A stretch of DNA of 18,300 bases from Candidatus Peribacteria bacterium (GCA_031288635.1 JAITQZ010000077.1:1-18300), one strand, 5' to 3'. Numbered from the stretch's first letter, positions 8,202 to 16,700 are shown. The notes: a model not told the origin generated them from the sequence alone. A program made the numbers and translations.

Positions 8202-9398
8202 ATGCCTGATACCCCTCTTACTCCGCAAATTCCCGCTTCTACACCAGCAGGAACACCGCCTGCCCCAGCACAACAGCAAGCTCAACCTGCAAGAACGCCA
8301 CCTGCTCCCCTTTCTGCGGACCCGATTAAATATCTGGAATCTCTTTTTGATATGATGATTAAATACGATAGTTCGGATATTTATTTGACTTATGGAGAAG
8401 AGCCAACGCTGAGGATTTTTGGAGAAGCAAGAAGACTTCAAGGAGTAGCGAAATTGGACGACCAGACGTTGAATGCTGTAGCCAACTATATGATGACGGA
8501 GGAAGATAAAAAAAACTATGATACCAATCTGGCTTGTGATATCGGTATCTCGATGCACGGCAGGCGTTATAGGGTGAATATTTCTCGTCAGAGAGACCAT
8601 ATCATGATTGTAGCCAGACTTTTGGAAGAGAAGGTACCAACTATTGATGACAGAAAGCTGCCTCAGATTTTTAAGCAGCTTACCCAAAAAACGAATGGCG
8701 TGATTTTCGTGGCAGGTCCTACCGGTTCAGGTAAATCGACGACTCTCGCAGCAATGATTGAAGAAATCAATATGACCAAGCCAAAACATATTATTACGAT
8801 TGAAGACCCGATTGAGTACGTCTTTGAGCCGAAAAAATCGATTTTTGAGCAAAAACAGCTTGGAAAGGATATTGTGAGTTTTTCGGGGGCGATGAAGTAT
8901 GCGTTGAGGCAGAGACCGGACGTGATTCTCTTTGGGGAAATTCGTGATACGGAATCGGTGAGAAATGCAATCGCTTTGGCGGAAACAGGACATCTGGTGA
9001 TGACTACCATTCACTCAAGGTCAGCAGAACAGAGCGTGAATAAGATTATTTCGATGTTTCCGGCAGACGAGCAACCTCAAATCAGAAATCAGCTTTCTGA
9101 AAATATGACTGCAATTATCATTCAGAAACTCGTTAGAAAAGCTGATGGGAAAGGGATGGTACCTGCTCACGAGATTTTGCTCAATAATACCGCAGTGGAG
9201 AATACGATTAGAGAGAATAAGCTGAACCAATTGAAGAATGTGATGTATACCAATAGGAATATAGGAATGCAACTTTTGGAAGATAATCTCGCTACCTTGG
9301 CTGAACAAGGATTGATTACTCCAGAGCAAGCGATGGCTAATGCCAACGACCACGACCACGTGAAAAGAGAATTACAGACAAAAGGATTTCAGATATAA
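8202..9398 (+). CDS. pilT: Type IV pilus retraction ATPase PilT
   Basis: PilT is a hexameric cytoplasmic ATPase that powers pilus retraction for twitching, attachment or DNA uptake. The 398-residue product has a Pro/Ala-rich N-terminal tail (residues 1-40), the N-terminal domain with SSDIYLTYGEEPTLRI, Walker A GPTGSGKST at about 172-180, the Asp box IEDPIEYVF, Walker B LFGEIRD and the His box GHLVMTTIHS. A C-terminal ENTIREN-like segment is close to the AIRNLI motif of PilT. The proline-rich tail is unusual. ATG 8202 was chosen because it precedes the tail and follows the C/T-rich leader. No UGA codons occur. It has its own promoter and terminator, and no other pilus gene is nearby. PilU is a less likely alternative. 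Confidence 0.92.
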   Translation: MPDTPLTPQIPASTPAGTPPAPAQQQAQPARTPPAPLSADPIKYLESLFDMMIKYDSSDIYLTYGEEPTLRIFGEARRLQGVAKLDDQTLNAVANYMMTEEDKKNYDTNLACDIGISMHGRRYRVNISRQRDHIMIVARLLEEKVPTIDDRKLPQIFKQLTQKTNGVIFVAGPTGSGKSTTLAAMIEEINMTKPKHIITIEDPIEYVFEPKKSIFEQKQLGKDIVSFSGAMKYALRQRPDVILFGEIRDTESVRNAIALAETGHLVMTTIHSRSAEQSVNKIISMFPADEQPQIRNQLSENMTAIIIQKLVRKADGKGMVPAHEILLNNTAVENTIRENKLNQLKNVMYTNRNIGMQLLEDNLATLAEQGLITPEQAMANANDHDHVKRELQTKGFQI

Positions 9399-9469
9399 GA
9401 AAAACTCTCATTTTAAGACTATAATGTATCCGTTTTCGAAACCATACCTGTCCCCAAATGAAATTATAC

Positions 9470-10408
9470 CTACAATAGCACTCTCCCAGTGGGAGTTTTT
9501 TCTATTTTCCCGAGTTTCAGTAATAAGGGTTCAATATCCTCTTCCAGTGATTTTTCATTGACTCCTAATTGTGCCGCCAGAGCTTTAGCTCCAAGGGGGC
9601 GGTCGTAGTGGGCAAGGACTTCCAAATAGTGTTGGTGCAGCGGAGTCATTCCGCCTTCTTTGATTTGTGAATGGATTAAAAAAGCTGACCGAACCTCTGA
9701 AGTCAGCGTTTCATAGCCGTGATTGACACAGAAATCTCTGATTTTAACGCACAAATTGTGGATTTCACGAGGGACAGAGTCAACTTTTTTTGCTATTTCT
9801 GAGAGCAGAGCAGGCGTTTCGAGGTCGATATGATAATGATGCAGATATCTTTCGATGATTATCTGTTTCTCCTCGAAGGTGTAGTCGGTGAAATGGAAGG
9901 AATAAATGCACCTGTTTTTCATCGGCTGAGAAAGCATTTCGGGTTTGGTTGTCGCTCCGATAAGGGTGAAGGGATTGATGGGGATTCTGACGCTTCCGCC
10001 TTCGGGCATTACCATATCGATGACAAAATCTTCCATCGCAATGTAAAGGACTTCTTCGACTGTGGGTCTTAAGCGGTGAATTTCGTCGATGAAGAGGATA
10101 TCCCCCGTTTCTAGGCTGTTGAGAATGCTGACGATTTCGCTTGGTTTGCTGATTGCGTATGCGGTAATTGCTTTCATCTGCACGCCGAGCTGGTTAGCGA
10201 TGAGGTGGGCCATTGTTGTTTTTCCAAATCCGCTCGGTCAGGAGAACAGGATATGTCCCAAGATTCCTGCCCTTTTCTGAGCGGAACCGATGGCGGTTTT
10301 CAGCATTTTTTTGATGTGTTCTTGTCCGATGAAATCCGAAAAATTGTCTGGTCTGGTTTGAGGAGCAGGAGCTGAAAGCTGAGTTGTATCGATTTTTTTG
10401 ATTTCCAT
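9470..10408 (-). CDS. ruvB: Holliday junction branch migration ATPase RuvB
   Basis: RuvB is the AAA+ motor that drives branch migration of Holliday junctions with RuvA. The 312-residue product has Walker A GPSGFGKTT, whose first Gly is a UGA (10240-10238), Walker B LFIDEIHRL, sensor 1 IGATTKPEML, the arginine-finger region KNRCIYSF, sensor 2 VPREIH, and the winged-helix end RPLGAKALAAQLGV through TPTGRVLL. ATG 10408 (MEIKKID) gives the usual distance to the GQ motif. An in-frame ATG at 10456 overlaps the stop of the upstream gene (ATGACTAA) and is the alternative. The final codons overlap the pilT terminator on the opposite strand. No ruvA or ruvC is present in the window. Confidence 0.95.
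9483..9501 (+). terminator. pilT terminator inside the 3' end of ruvB
   Basis: The stem CTCCC/GGGAG with a 3-base loop is followed by TTTTTT on the plus strand, 84 bases after the pilT stop. The hairpin lies within the last codons of convergent ruvB and encodes part of its conserved TPTGR end. Confidence 0.65.
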
Positions 10409-10448
10409 AGTGTTGGGTTTATGGTTTTGGGGAGAAAATGCAAGAAAA

Positions 10449-11196
10449 TTAGTCATCTGTAAAAAATTCTATTCTTCTGAAGGTGTTATTACTGCAAGAT
10501 GCATATCCATCTCAAAAATTTCATAATTTATAATAGAAATCTCTTTCTGGATGAAAAATATAATATCCGTCGCCTCTTTCATAACATACCTCTTTACCTG
10601 ATGATACAGAGATAAAGCTTCTATCATTACATACAATTTTCGTAAAGAACTCCTTATTTTGTTGCTGGTTTTCTATGGTAGTTGCCAAAGTTTCTCCTTT
10701 TTGAAAAGGAATAACTTGAATATAAGATCTAGTGGTGATTATGTTTACATTGGCTCAAAGAAGAGGAAACTTTTCTCTTGCACCCGTAGAATTGAGAGGA
10801 TGTAAATATAATCCATAAACACTATCACCACTAATAAAAAATGCAGCATCTCTTTCAGGGAACAGAATATGGGCTTCTGGATTGACACATCATTCATCTT
10901 CCCATAATTTCAAATTTCGTAGAGGAATTGTATATACTGCTTCATACCCAGTTACATCGTTGCACCTTATGGGAGAAACGATAGTATCTTCATCGGGATA
11001 GATTCCACAATGTCCCCTTTATTTTGTAAACGGTAAAATTCTTGCATTTCCATAGCATTATTCTCGTGAAATCTCACAACATCATAATTTTTTGGAGTCA
11101 TATTTGTAATAAGTATAGGATTGTATCTTTATACTGTGAAGTACATCCTTGTATAAAGAGGATAATCGATACCCGAAAAATTATTGCATATTTCAT
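10449..11196 (-). pseudogene. Lipoprotein-like gene with two apparent frameshifts, unknown family
   Basis: Three overlapping minus-strand frames make one protein if two single bases are restored. The first frame starts at ATG 11196 with MKYAIIFRVSIILFIQGCTS, a lipoprotein-like signal with a possible lipid-acceptor Cys. It shifts near 11145 into YNPILITNMTPKNYDVVRF and on to EFYRLQNKG. It shifts again at a GGGG run (11014-11017 on the plus strand, as CCCC) into GIYPDEDTIVSP and continues about 190 codons to TAA at 10449. UGA is read as Gly several times in the long part. The third part is rich in aromatic residues with short strands and ends FRRIEFFTDD. The stop overlaps a possible ruvB start. 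No family was recognised. It may be a decaying gene, or an intact one with homopolymer sequence errors. Confidence 0.6.
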
Positions 11197-11240
11197 TAGA
11201 AAGGTATTATAATAAAACTCCCTTACGTGAACGCAAGGGA
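11184..11240. promoter_or_regulatory. Divergent promoter region for murL and the lipoprotein-like gene
   Basis: On the plus strand TTGCAT (11184-11189) and TATAAT (11208-11213) are 18 bases apart, pointing at murL. The overlapping TATTATAATA is palindromic and also gives a TATAAT on the minus strand (11211-11206), just before the ATG at 11196. An imperfect hairpin, CCCTT/AAGGG (11220-11239), follows in the murL leader. Confidence 0.4.
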
Positions 11241-11365
11241 ATATACATAATAATGAAACTAATTCAAGCCAATAAAGCAAGCGGTTAATTTGTTTTTATT
11301 TGCGAACGCTTGAAATCGGACTTTCTTTTGCTATACTTCTCCGTAGTTTTTACCCGCATTCCACG

Positions 11366-12622
11366 ATGAAATCCTTTTCAACTTTCAGCTTTTATTCTTA
11401 TGCTTTCGACTACGAAAAGCTCGTTGCTACTTTTAGCTATCGCTTTGATGAAGAGGTTTTTACGGAAACGGTACATTTTTCCACGCCTGTTAGAGCGATG
11501 AGAATGGACATTGATGAAGCAGTGATTGATGAGTTGTTGAAGCATATCCATATTGCCGTAGGGATTTCCTACTACAAGCTCTCCCCTACTGCGAAGGTTC
11601 AAGTTCCTGAATGGCGGACTGAGGAAATGCTGAAGTTTTGGCAGATGTTTTATGTGCAGGGATTGGGGGAATTTATGGTGGTGAATGGGTTGAGTCCGAC
11701 AGAGGTGGCAAAGTTTGCTGTAGAACCCCTTGAAAAATCCCCCCTTCCCCCCTTTACAAAAGGGGGCGTAAAGAGCAAATCACGTAATATGAAAACGGAC
11801 ACTCTCCTTTTCTTCTGAGGATGAAAAGACTCGCTTGTCAGTGTTGAACTGCTCAAACAACAACAGAAACCCTTTACGCTCCGAAGTATGGGCAACTTGC
11901 CGTTGCACGCTCTCGCTGCGAGCAAGGTGGACGCTTCTAGGATTATCCAGACTCGTCAACTTGACCCGAAACTTTTTGAGATGAATAGCAGCTGAGAATG
12001 GTATAACGGACACGTTCCAATTACGGGAATTCTGTCTTTTATTTCCCTATTAACGGCGTATCTGTATGAGTTTGATGAGATTGTTTTGTCCAACGAGAAA
12101 TCTGCGAATGTGGGAAATATGCTACTGGACGGTGTGGAAATCAATCATCAACGAAGCAAAAGCGAAGCATTTGAACAAGCATTTCAGTGATATGTCAAGA
12201 AAAGTCTGACTTTTCAACCTCGTTATTATTCCCTTTTACGTAAACGGAGCGAACTGCGTATTGTGGCGGAATTTTGCAAGTACCCGCAGTATTTTCATTC
12301 GTTTTCGTCCTGCAATAGAAATTTCCATTTGACGGGAAGCAAACTTACTGGCGACCAGCTCCGATGTGGGAAATGTCCAAAATGTGCGTTTGTTTACACG
12401 ATGATGAGAGCATTCTTGCCTGCGGAAACGGTGAACGACATCTTTGGAAAAAATCTGTTTACTGATGAGGCATTGCTACCACTATTTCACGAGCTGCTCG
12501 GAATTGAAGGATGCAAGCCGTTTGAATGTGTCGGAACGGAGGAAGAGATGAGGGAAGCTTTTGCCTTGGTGAAGAAGCGTGGATTTTTGTCTGAGGAAGC
12601 AGCAATACAACAACTCGTGTAA
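11366..12622 (+). CDS. murL: UDP-MurNAc-L-Ala-L-Glu epimerase MurL
   Basis: MurL epimerises the terminal L-Glu of UDP-MurNAc-L-Ala-L-Glu to D-Glu. It replaces glutamate racemase in some bacteria, so it acts in cytoplasmic peptidoglycan precursor synthesis. The 418-residue product has the PP-loop-like LFFGGGKDSLVSVELL (GGG at 151-153, two of the three glycines encoded by UGA), NGHVPITGIL, LSNEKSAN, the NHQRSKSEAFE region, FSSCNRNF and a CGKCPKCAFV cysteine cluster. Four UGA codons (11816, 11822, 11993, 12188) all encode Gly. ATG 11366 is chosen; an upstream TTG at 11300 is less likely. Residues about 123-134 (EKSPLPPFTKGG) are encoded by a palindromic repeat. The length is close to the family's. 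Confidence 0.88.
11732..11766 (+). repeat. Palindromic GC-rich repeat inserted in frame in murL
   Basis: The core is the perfect stem CCCCCTTT (11748-11755) and AAAGGGGG (11759-11766) with an ACA loop, preceded by GAAAAATCCCCCCTT. In the murL frame it encodes EKSPLPPFTKGG; the opposite strand reads PPFVKGGRGDFS. This peptide pair is a hallmark of a widespread palindromic repeat seen in many bacterial genomes. It lies just before the PP-loop, in a region variable in the family. Confidence 0.75.
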
Positions 12623-12705
12623 GCATAATCAGCTTTATTTTTTTCTGTGATAATGAAATCCGATTTACAGATTTCCAAAGAAAATCGTTGAAAAATAAAC
12701 ATCAC

Positions 12706-12737
12706 AACATCTTCTGGAACTCCAGAAGATGTTTTTT
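12706..12737. terminator. Strong terminator shared by convergent murL and rarA
   Basis: A perfect 12-bp stem, AACATCTTCTGG/CCAGAAGATGTT, with the loop AACT is followed by a run of six T on the plus strand. A-rich sequence on the other side lets it work on the minus strand too. It sits 84 bases after murL and immediately after the rarA stop. Confidence 0.85.
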
Positions 12738-12739
12738 AC

Positions 12740-13930
12740 TTAGAAATATTTCCTTCCTTTCAATTCATCGGGAAAATGCTGGTTGTCGGTTTTGATGGTG
12801 CCGTCAGATTGGCGACCAGCGTCATTATTGTGGGCGTAGACATAGCCAGAACCGTAGCCCAAGTCCTGCATAAGTTTGGTGGGAGCGTTGCGGATGATGA
12901 GAGGAACGGGCAGATTTCCGTAGTCTTGAACGTCTTTCATCGTCGCAAGGTCGATTTTGTAGGTGAGGTTGTTTTTGGGGGCTTTCGCGAGATACAAGGC
13001 AAGCTGAAACAGGAAAATCCTGCATTCGGGCATTCAGATTTTCTGTACGGCGTCATAAACTTGGTTAGCGAGGAGCAAGGCGTTATTATCGGCGGGACCA
13101 ATGTCTTCTGAAGCAAAACGCAGCAGACGACGAGCGATGAAACGTGGGTCTTCTCCTCAGACCAACATTCTTTGAATTCGATAACAAGCAGCGTGGGGGT
13201 CGCTATCACGCAACGACTTGTGGACGGCAGAAATGATATTATAATGCTCTTCGCCGTCACGGTCGTAATACATCGGTTTTCAGAAGGCTTTTTGAATAAT
13301 TTCTGGGGTAATTTCGCCGTCTTTTGCCAACATCAATGAGGTTTCGAGCAGGTTGCAAGCGTTACGAAGGTCGCCGTTTGAAAGAGCGGCGAGTGTTTTG
13401 AGGAGGTCATCGGAAAGAGGAGTCTGAATTTTCTCTTGGTTTTGTTTGAAAAATTGGATAATATCCTCTTCTTTCAAGGGTTCAAACACCAGCACTTTTG
13501 CACGAGAAAGAAGGGCATTGATAATGGTGAAGCTAGGATTTTCGGTGGTGGCTCCGATTAACGTGATGAGTCCGCTTTCCACGGAAGGGAGCAGAGCGTC
13601 TTGTTGAGCTTTTGTTCGACGGTGAATTTCATCGAGAAAGAGCAGGGTCCTTTTGTTGTAGGATTTATTTTTTTCAGCCAGTTCGAGAATTTTGTTGAGG
13701 TCTTCTTTTCTACTCTTGACTCCAGAGAGTTCAAAAAAATCTGCCTCTAATTCGTGGGAAAGAATAGTTGCCAGCGTAGTTTTTCCACATCAGGGAGCCC
13801 CTCGGAAAATCATTGAAGGGATTTGTCCTTTTTCGAGAAAGGAGCGAATAGTTTGGCGAATTCCGTCTTGTCCGACCATTCCTTCAAGAGCAGTCGGGCG
13901 GAGAGCGTAGGCAAGAGGTTGTTGAGGCAT
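12740..13930 (-). CDS. rarA: Replication-associated recombination AAA+ ATPase RarA (MgsA)
   Basis: RarA is an AAA+ ATPase related to clamp loaders that acts at stalled replication forks. The 396-residue product starts [12 protein letters not shown], matching the usual PLAxRMRP start, then GMVGQ and Walker A GAPGCGKTT at about 44-52. Walker B is LLFLDEIHR, followed by sensor [10 protein letters not shown] and a C-terminal part with [20 protein letters not shown] and the [13 protein letters not shown] end region. UGA encodes Gly four times (13792, 13282, 13159 and 13036), including the Walker A Gly and the Gly of KIGMPE. ATG 13930 is preferred because it follows a C/T-rich leader like the other genes here; a GTG at 13978 would add 16 residues. 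It is convergent with murL. Confidence 0.95.
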
Positions 13931-14087
13931 TGGAGAGAACGGAGGAAGGGGTAAAGCGGATTTTTTGAGAATTTCCACAATATTATCCTACATTTTCTGT
14001 AAAAGTTTTCAAGTACAGAATAACAAAGTACCCAAAAATACGAGAAAAGTCAATCACGGACTACAGTAAGAAATTTTGTAGAAAGTA

Positions 14088-14115
14088 TTGACTTTCGATA
14101 GGGAATCAGTATGTT
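14088..14115 (+). promoter_or_regulatory. Promoter of the structured transcript
   Basis: TTGACT (14088-14093) and TATGTT (14110-14115) are 16 bases apart on the plus strand. The downstream terminator at 14451-14481 would give a transcript of about 360 bases. Confidence 0.45.
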
Positions 14116-14119
14116 TGAA

Positions 14120-14481
14120 AGTAGTCTAGTCAGACAAATGTTCCGACTGGAAAAGGTGTATAAATCCTCTTTGCGTTTGTTGCGGTAGGGAATTCCGGGT
14201 TCCCAGAAACTTCCGGCAAGTGAGAGGGGTCTCTCTTATGCTTAGTATCGTTGGAGAATTACGACGAGCTAAACAAGGAGAGTTTGCGGGGAATACGGTC
14301 AATGCCCCCGCATATCAAAATCCTGAATATATACCTAACCAGAATCCGTAGCGGAATCTGTAAGGTAACAGGTCTAGTTGGACCCTGTATGTGAATTTGG
14401 TAGCTTCTACCATAACTGCAGGATTAGTAAATACCGTATTACTCCACTAGGGATGCTTTGGAAACAAGCATCCATTTTTTT
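14120..14481 (+). ncRNA. Candidate structured non-coding RNA, class unknown
   Basis: This stretch lies between a promoter and a strong terminator and has many GC-rich local hairpins in an AT-rich genome: GGGAA/TTCCC (14188-14204), GAGAG/CTCTC (14223-14236), GCGGGG/CCCCGC (14286-14310), TCCG/CGGA around 14350, an ACAGGTC/GACCCTGT stem near 14370, and GGTAG/CTACC near 14405. Short open frames exist on both strands, for example 37 codons from 14239 starting MLSIVGELRRAKQG, but none shows a recognisable family or clear start. It does not match RNase P RNA, SRP RNA or tmRNA by eye. A small protein gene remains possible. Confidence 0.4.
14451..14481 (+). terminator. Rho-independent terminator
   Basis: A perfect 8-bp stem, GGATGCTT/AAGCATCC (14451-14458 and 14466-14473), with a 7-base loop is followed by a run of seven T. 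Confidence 0.85.
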
Positions 14482-14503
14482 GTTTTTTTCGTACAGACCT
14501 CCC

Positions 14504-14738
14504 GGCACTTCGTGCCATCCCTCCCGCAGTTCTGCGGGACTTCACTTCGTTTCGCCTTTGCAGGGGGGAACGCTACAAATGTTGTAGCGTGATAATGCAA
14601 GTAGCGGTTCCCCCTGACAAGGGGGAGGGAGGAGGACGAGATGTTAAGTTTACGAGGACGACGGAAGGGGGTTTGTCAGCACAAAACCAAAATCAGAACC
14701 GCTACAAAATAATAGTGTAAGTTGCAGTTCCTCCTGAC
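14504..14738. repeat. Cluster of short hairpin repeats and a direct duplication
   Basis: Hairpins include GGCAC/GTGCC (14504-14516), CCCGCAG/CTGCGGG (14523-14538) and CGCTACAA/TTGTAGCG (14571-14589). The segment at 14571-14618, ending TTCCCCCTGAC, recurs with changes and a deletion at 14700-14738, ending TTCCTCCTGAC. CCCCCTGACAAGGGGG lies at about 14610-14625. These look like remnants of small palindromic mobile repeats. No protein gene is seen from 13979 to 14743. Confidence 0.6.
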
Positions 14739-14743
14739 TAATG

Positions 14744-15436
14744 TTAAGCAGCTTTTTTGATTTTGTTGAGTTGTCTTTTGATGTCGTGTCTTTCTATTCT
14801 GTTTTTCAGATTCTTCCTCCCCTCATTATAGATGGTTTCACCTGGGATATGATGCCAATCTCTATCGGAAGACCTTCCCGTCGTCTGCTTCTTAATTTTC
14901 TCTTTTTTCTTCTGATAAAATACTGGGGCAGAAGCACTGATACTTTTGCCATTTCCTCCGCTACGGGTATGCCCTTTCTGATATGCTCTATTCGAGGGAA
15001 TAAATACAGGATTGTCCACTTCATTTTTATGTTCATCATAATAATAGTCTACATAGTTGTATTCTCCTCATCTTGGGTCGTCAGAAGACATTACCGCGAA
15101 TAAATCATCTTCTACGGCAGGCATTGCACTACGAGGAGCTTTTCTAGCACGCACGTAATAAGCAGGAATTTCTTTGATGGTTGTATCTTCTTCATCGGCA
15201 GGGATATAATTTTCTTCTTTATCAGCATCAATGCTGGCGATAAGTTCATTTTCTCGGTCTTCGTTATCCACAATATCATTGAAATGAGTCTGATTTTGTT
15301 CTTCCCGTTCTCCATCATCATTCAAGATTCCGAATAACTCGTTGTTTCTTCTGCCTTCTCCTTGTTTGGAAGCTGGAGCGGGATAATGAAATTCTTCCCT
15401 CTCACGAGGGTCTGCATAATAAGTTTTGTGTTTCAT
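14744..15436 (-). CDS. Hydrophilic, probably disordered protein, unknown function
   Basis: The 230-residue product starts MKHKTYYADPREREE and has an acidic first half rich in Glu, Asp and Asn and a strongly basic second half ending KRQLNKIKKAA. One UGA (15070-15068) encodes Gly and joins DDPR to GEYNYVDYYYDE. No signal peptide, membrane segment or known domain is visible. The charge split suggests a nucleic-acid-binding or scaffold protein, but this is only inference. It stands alone on the minus strand. The sequence upstream, TTGTAG-N17-TATTCT (about 15473-15445), is a possible promoter. No family was recognised. Confidence 0.75.
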
Positions 15437-15562
15437 TAGAGTTTAGAATAGAGTAAAATAACATACCCTACAAGTATATCCCTCCAGCAGAAATTTTGCA
15501 AAAATCTGACAACTTTTTTAGCATTTTTCTCCCCATTTTTTGGGAAAAGGTATGCAATTAGC

Positions 15563-15590
15563 TTGAAAATCCAAACGAAACAAATATATT
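15563..15590 (+). promoter_or_regulatory. Possible promoter of the PHP-domain gene
   Basis: TTGAAA (15563-15568) and TATATT (15585-15590) are 16 bases apart on the plus strand. The predicted leader of about 130 bases contains two strong hairpins and several TTTCCTCTTT tracts. Nothing else is seen between 15437 and 15728. Confidence 0.4.
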
Positions 15591-15650
15591 GGGAAAAAGA
15601 CAAAATAGGAACGTCAAAATAGCATCCTCAAAATTCTTTCCTCTTTTATC

Positions 15651-15697
15651 CCCTGCAGTTCTGCAGGGTCACGTCCTCGCAGGACTGCGGGACGTGA
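15651..15697 (+). repeat. Double hairpin in the leader of the PHP-domain gene
   Basis: CCCTGCAG/CTGCAGGG (15651-15668) is followed at once by a 13-bp stem with one bulged T: TCACGTCC and CGCAG pair with CTGCG and GGACGTGA (15669-15697). The CGCAG..CTGCGGGAC unit resembles the hairpin at 14523-14540, which suggests a repeat family. It sits 31 bases before the ATG, between pyrimidine tracts. Confidence 0.7.
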
Positions 15698-15728
15698 TTT
15701 CCTCTTTTACCTTTCCTCTTTCCTCTCA

Positions 15729-16694
15729 ATGTATATTCCTCTGCACGGACATAGCACCTTTTCTTTTTTGGAGGCGATTAGTCATCCGAAAAATATCGTG
15801 AAAAAAGCCGTGAAACTCTGATTGCCAGCAATCGCGATTACGGATTATTACGGGATGTATGGAATTCCAGCTTTTTATCTGGCTGCAAAAGATACTGCCA
15901 AGGAGCATCCTGCAGGGAAAGGACTCAATGCCATTCTTGGGGTGGAAGTCTGATTTGTATTGGATTTGAAGAGCAATTATTTTGGAAAGGCGATTGGAAA
16001 TATTTGTTTGTTGGCATATGAAGATGTGGGGTATTATAACTTGATGAAGCTGACCTCTTTTGCCAATCAGGAAGGAATTGAGGAGAAGCCGAAGATTGAT
16101 TTTGCGGTGCTAAAGGAGTATAGCGAAGGGTTGATTGTATTTTATGGAGGAAGTGAAAGCTGGATTGGAAAGCTGATTAGCTCGGGAGAGAGTGAAGAAA
16201 ATATTTTGGAAATTCATCAGATGTTGCAGGAGGTGTTTCAGGAAAATTGTTATCTAGAGATTACCGCACAGGACGAAGAGGTTTTTCCTGAGCTCCCAAA
16301 AATCAATCAGTTTTTACTCCATATGTCCAGAAAGACCGATACGCCGTGTATCGTGAATAATAATTATTTTTACCCTGAAGCAAAGGACAAGAAAACGCGA
16401 GAAATGGCGTTGGCGATTAAGGACAATATGAAAATGTACGACTCGGCGAGAAGGCAGCCTGCTGGACAGTATCATATTATGACGGAAGAAGAAATTAGAA
16501 AAATCTGTTTGGACAATGGGTATAAGGAAGAGCAAATCGATGAACGAGTGAAAAACAACGAAAAGATTGGAGAACAAGCTCACGTAAAGCTTCAGCTTGG
16601 ACAGGAACTTTTTCCGAAGTATGAAGCTCCAGAGTTTATCGTAGATGCGTATGAGAGACACAAAGAAGACTTGATTGTAAAAATGGAGTGATAA
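15729..16694 (+). CDS. DnaE-like PHP domain protein, lacking the polymerase domain
   Basis: The 321-residue product matches the N-terminal PHP part of bacterial DNA polymerase III alpha (DnaE): LHGHSTFSFLEA near residue 5, GLPAIAITDYYGMYG (31-45), GVEVGF, LLAYEDVGYYNLMKLTS, a GLIVFYGG segment, CYLEITAQ, then YHIMTEEEIRKIC and the linker ELFPKYEAPEF. It stops just where the polymerase palm should begin. Three UGA codons encode Gly, the last immediately before TAA. Expected metal-binding residues are partly lost: H6 and H8 remain, but the His after TD is Tyr40, and the later His of the TNDVHY-like motif is replaced in NNNYFY. ATG 15729 follows a C/T-rich leader. It may be a truncated dnaE remnant or a free-standing PHP protein. 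Confidence 0.8.
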
Positions 16695-16700
16695 AAAAAA

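Noticed and set aside
11112..11140. TTCACA-N17-TATACT on the minus strand before ATG 11101, suggesting a leaderless gene
   Set aside because: The lipoprotein-like signal peptide frame starts upstream at 11196, so this is probably coding sequence.
14110..14410. Short ORFs on both strands, including a 95-codon minus frame starting MVEATKFTYR and a 37-codon plus frame starting MLSIVGELRR
   Set aside because: None has a recognisable domain or clear start, and reduced stop density under table 25 makes such frames expected by chance.
14088..14481. tmRNA
   Set aside because: TTTCGATAGGGA resembles the tmRNA 5' region, but no T-arm with TTCGA, no acceptor pairing with CCA and no ALAA-like tag were found.
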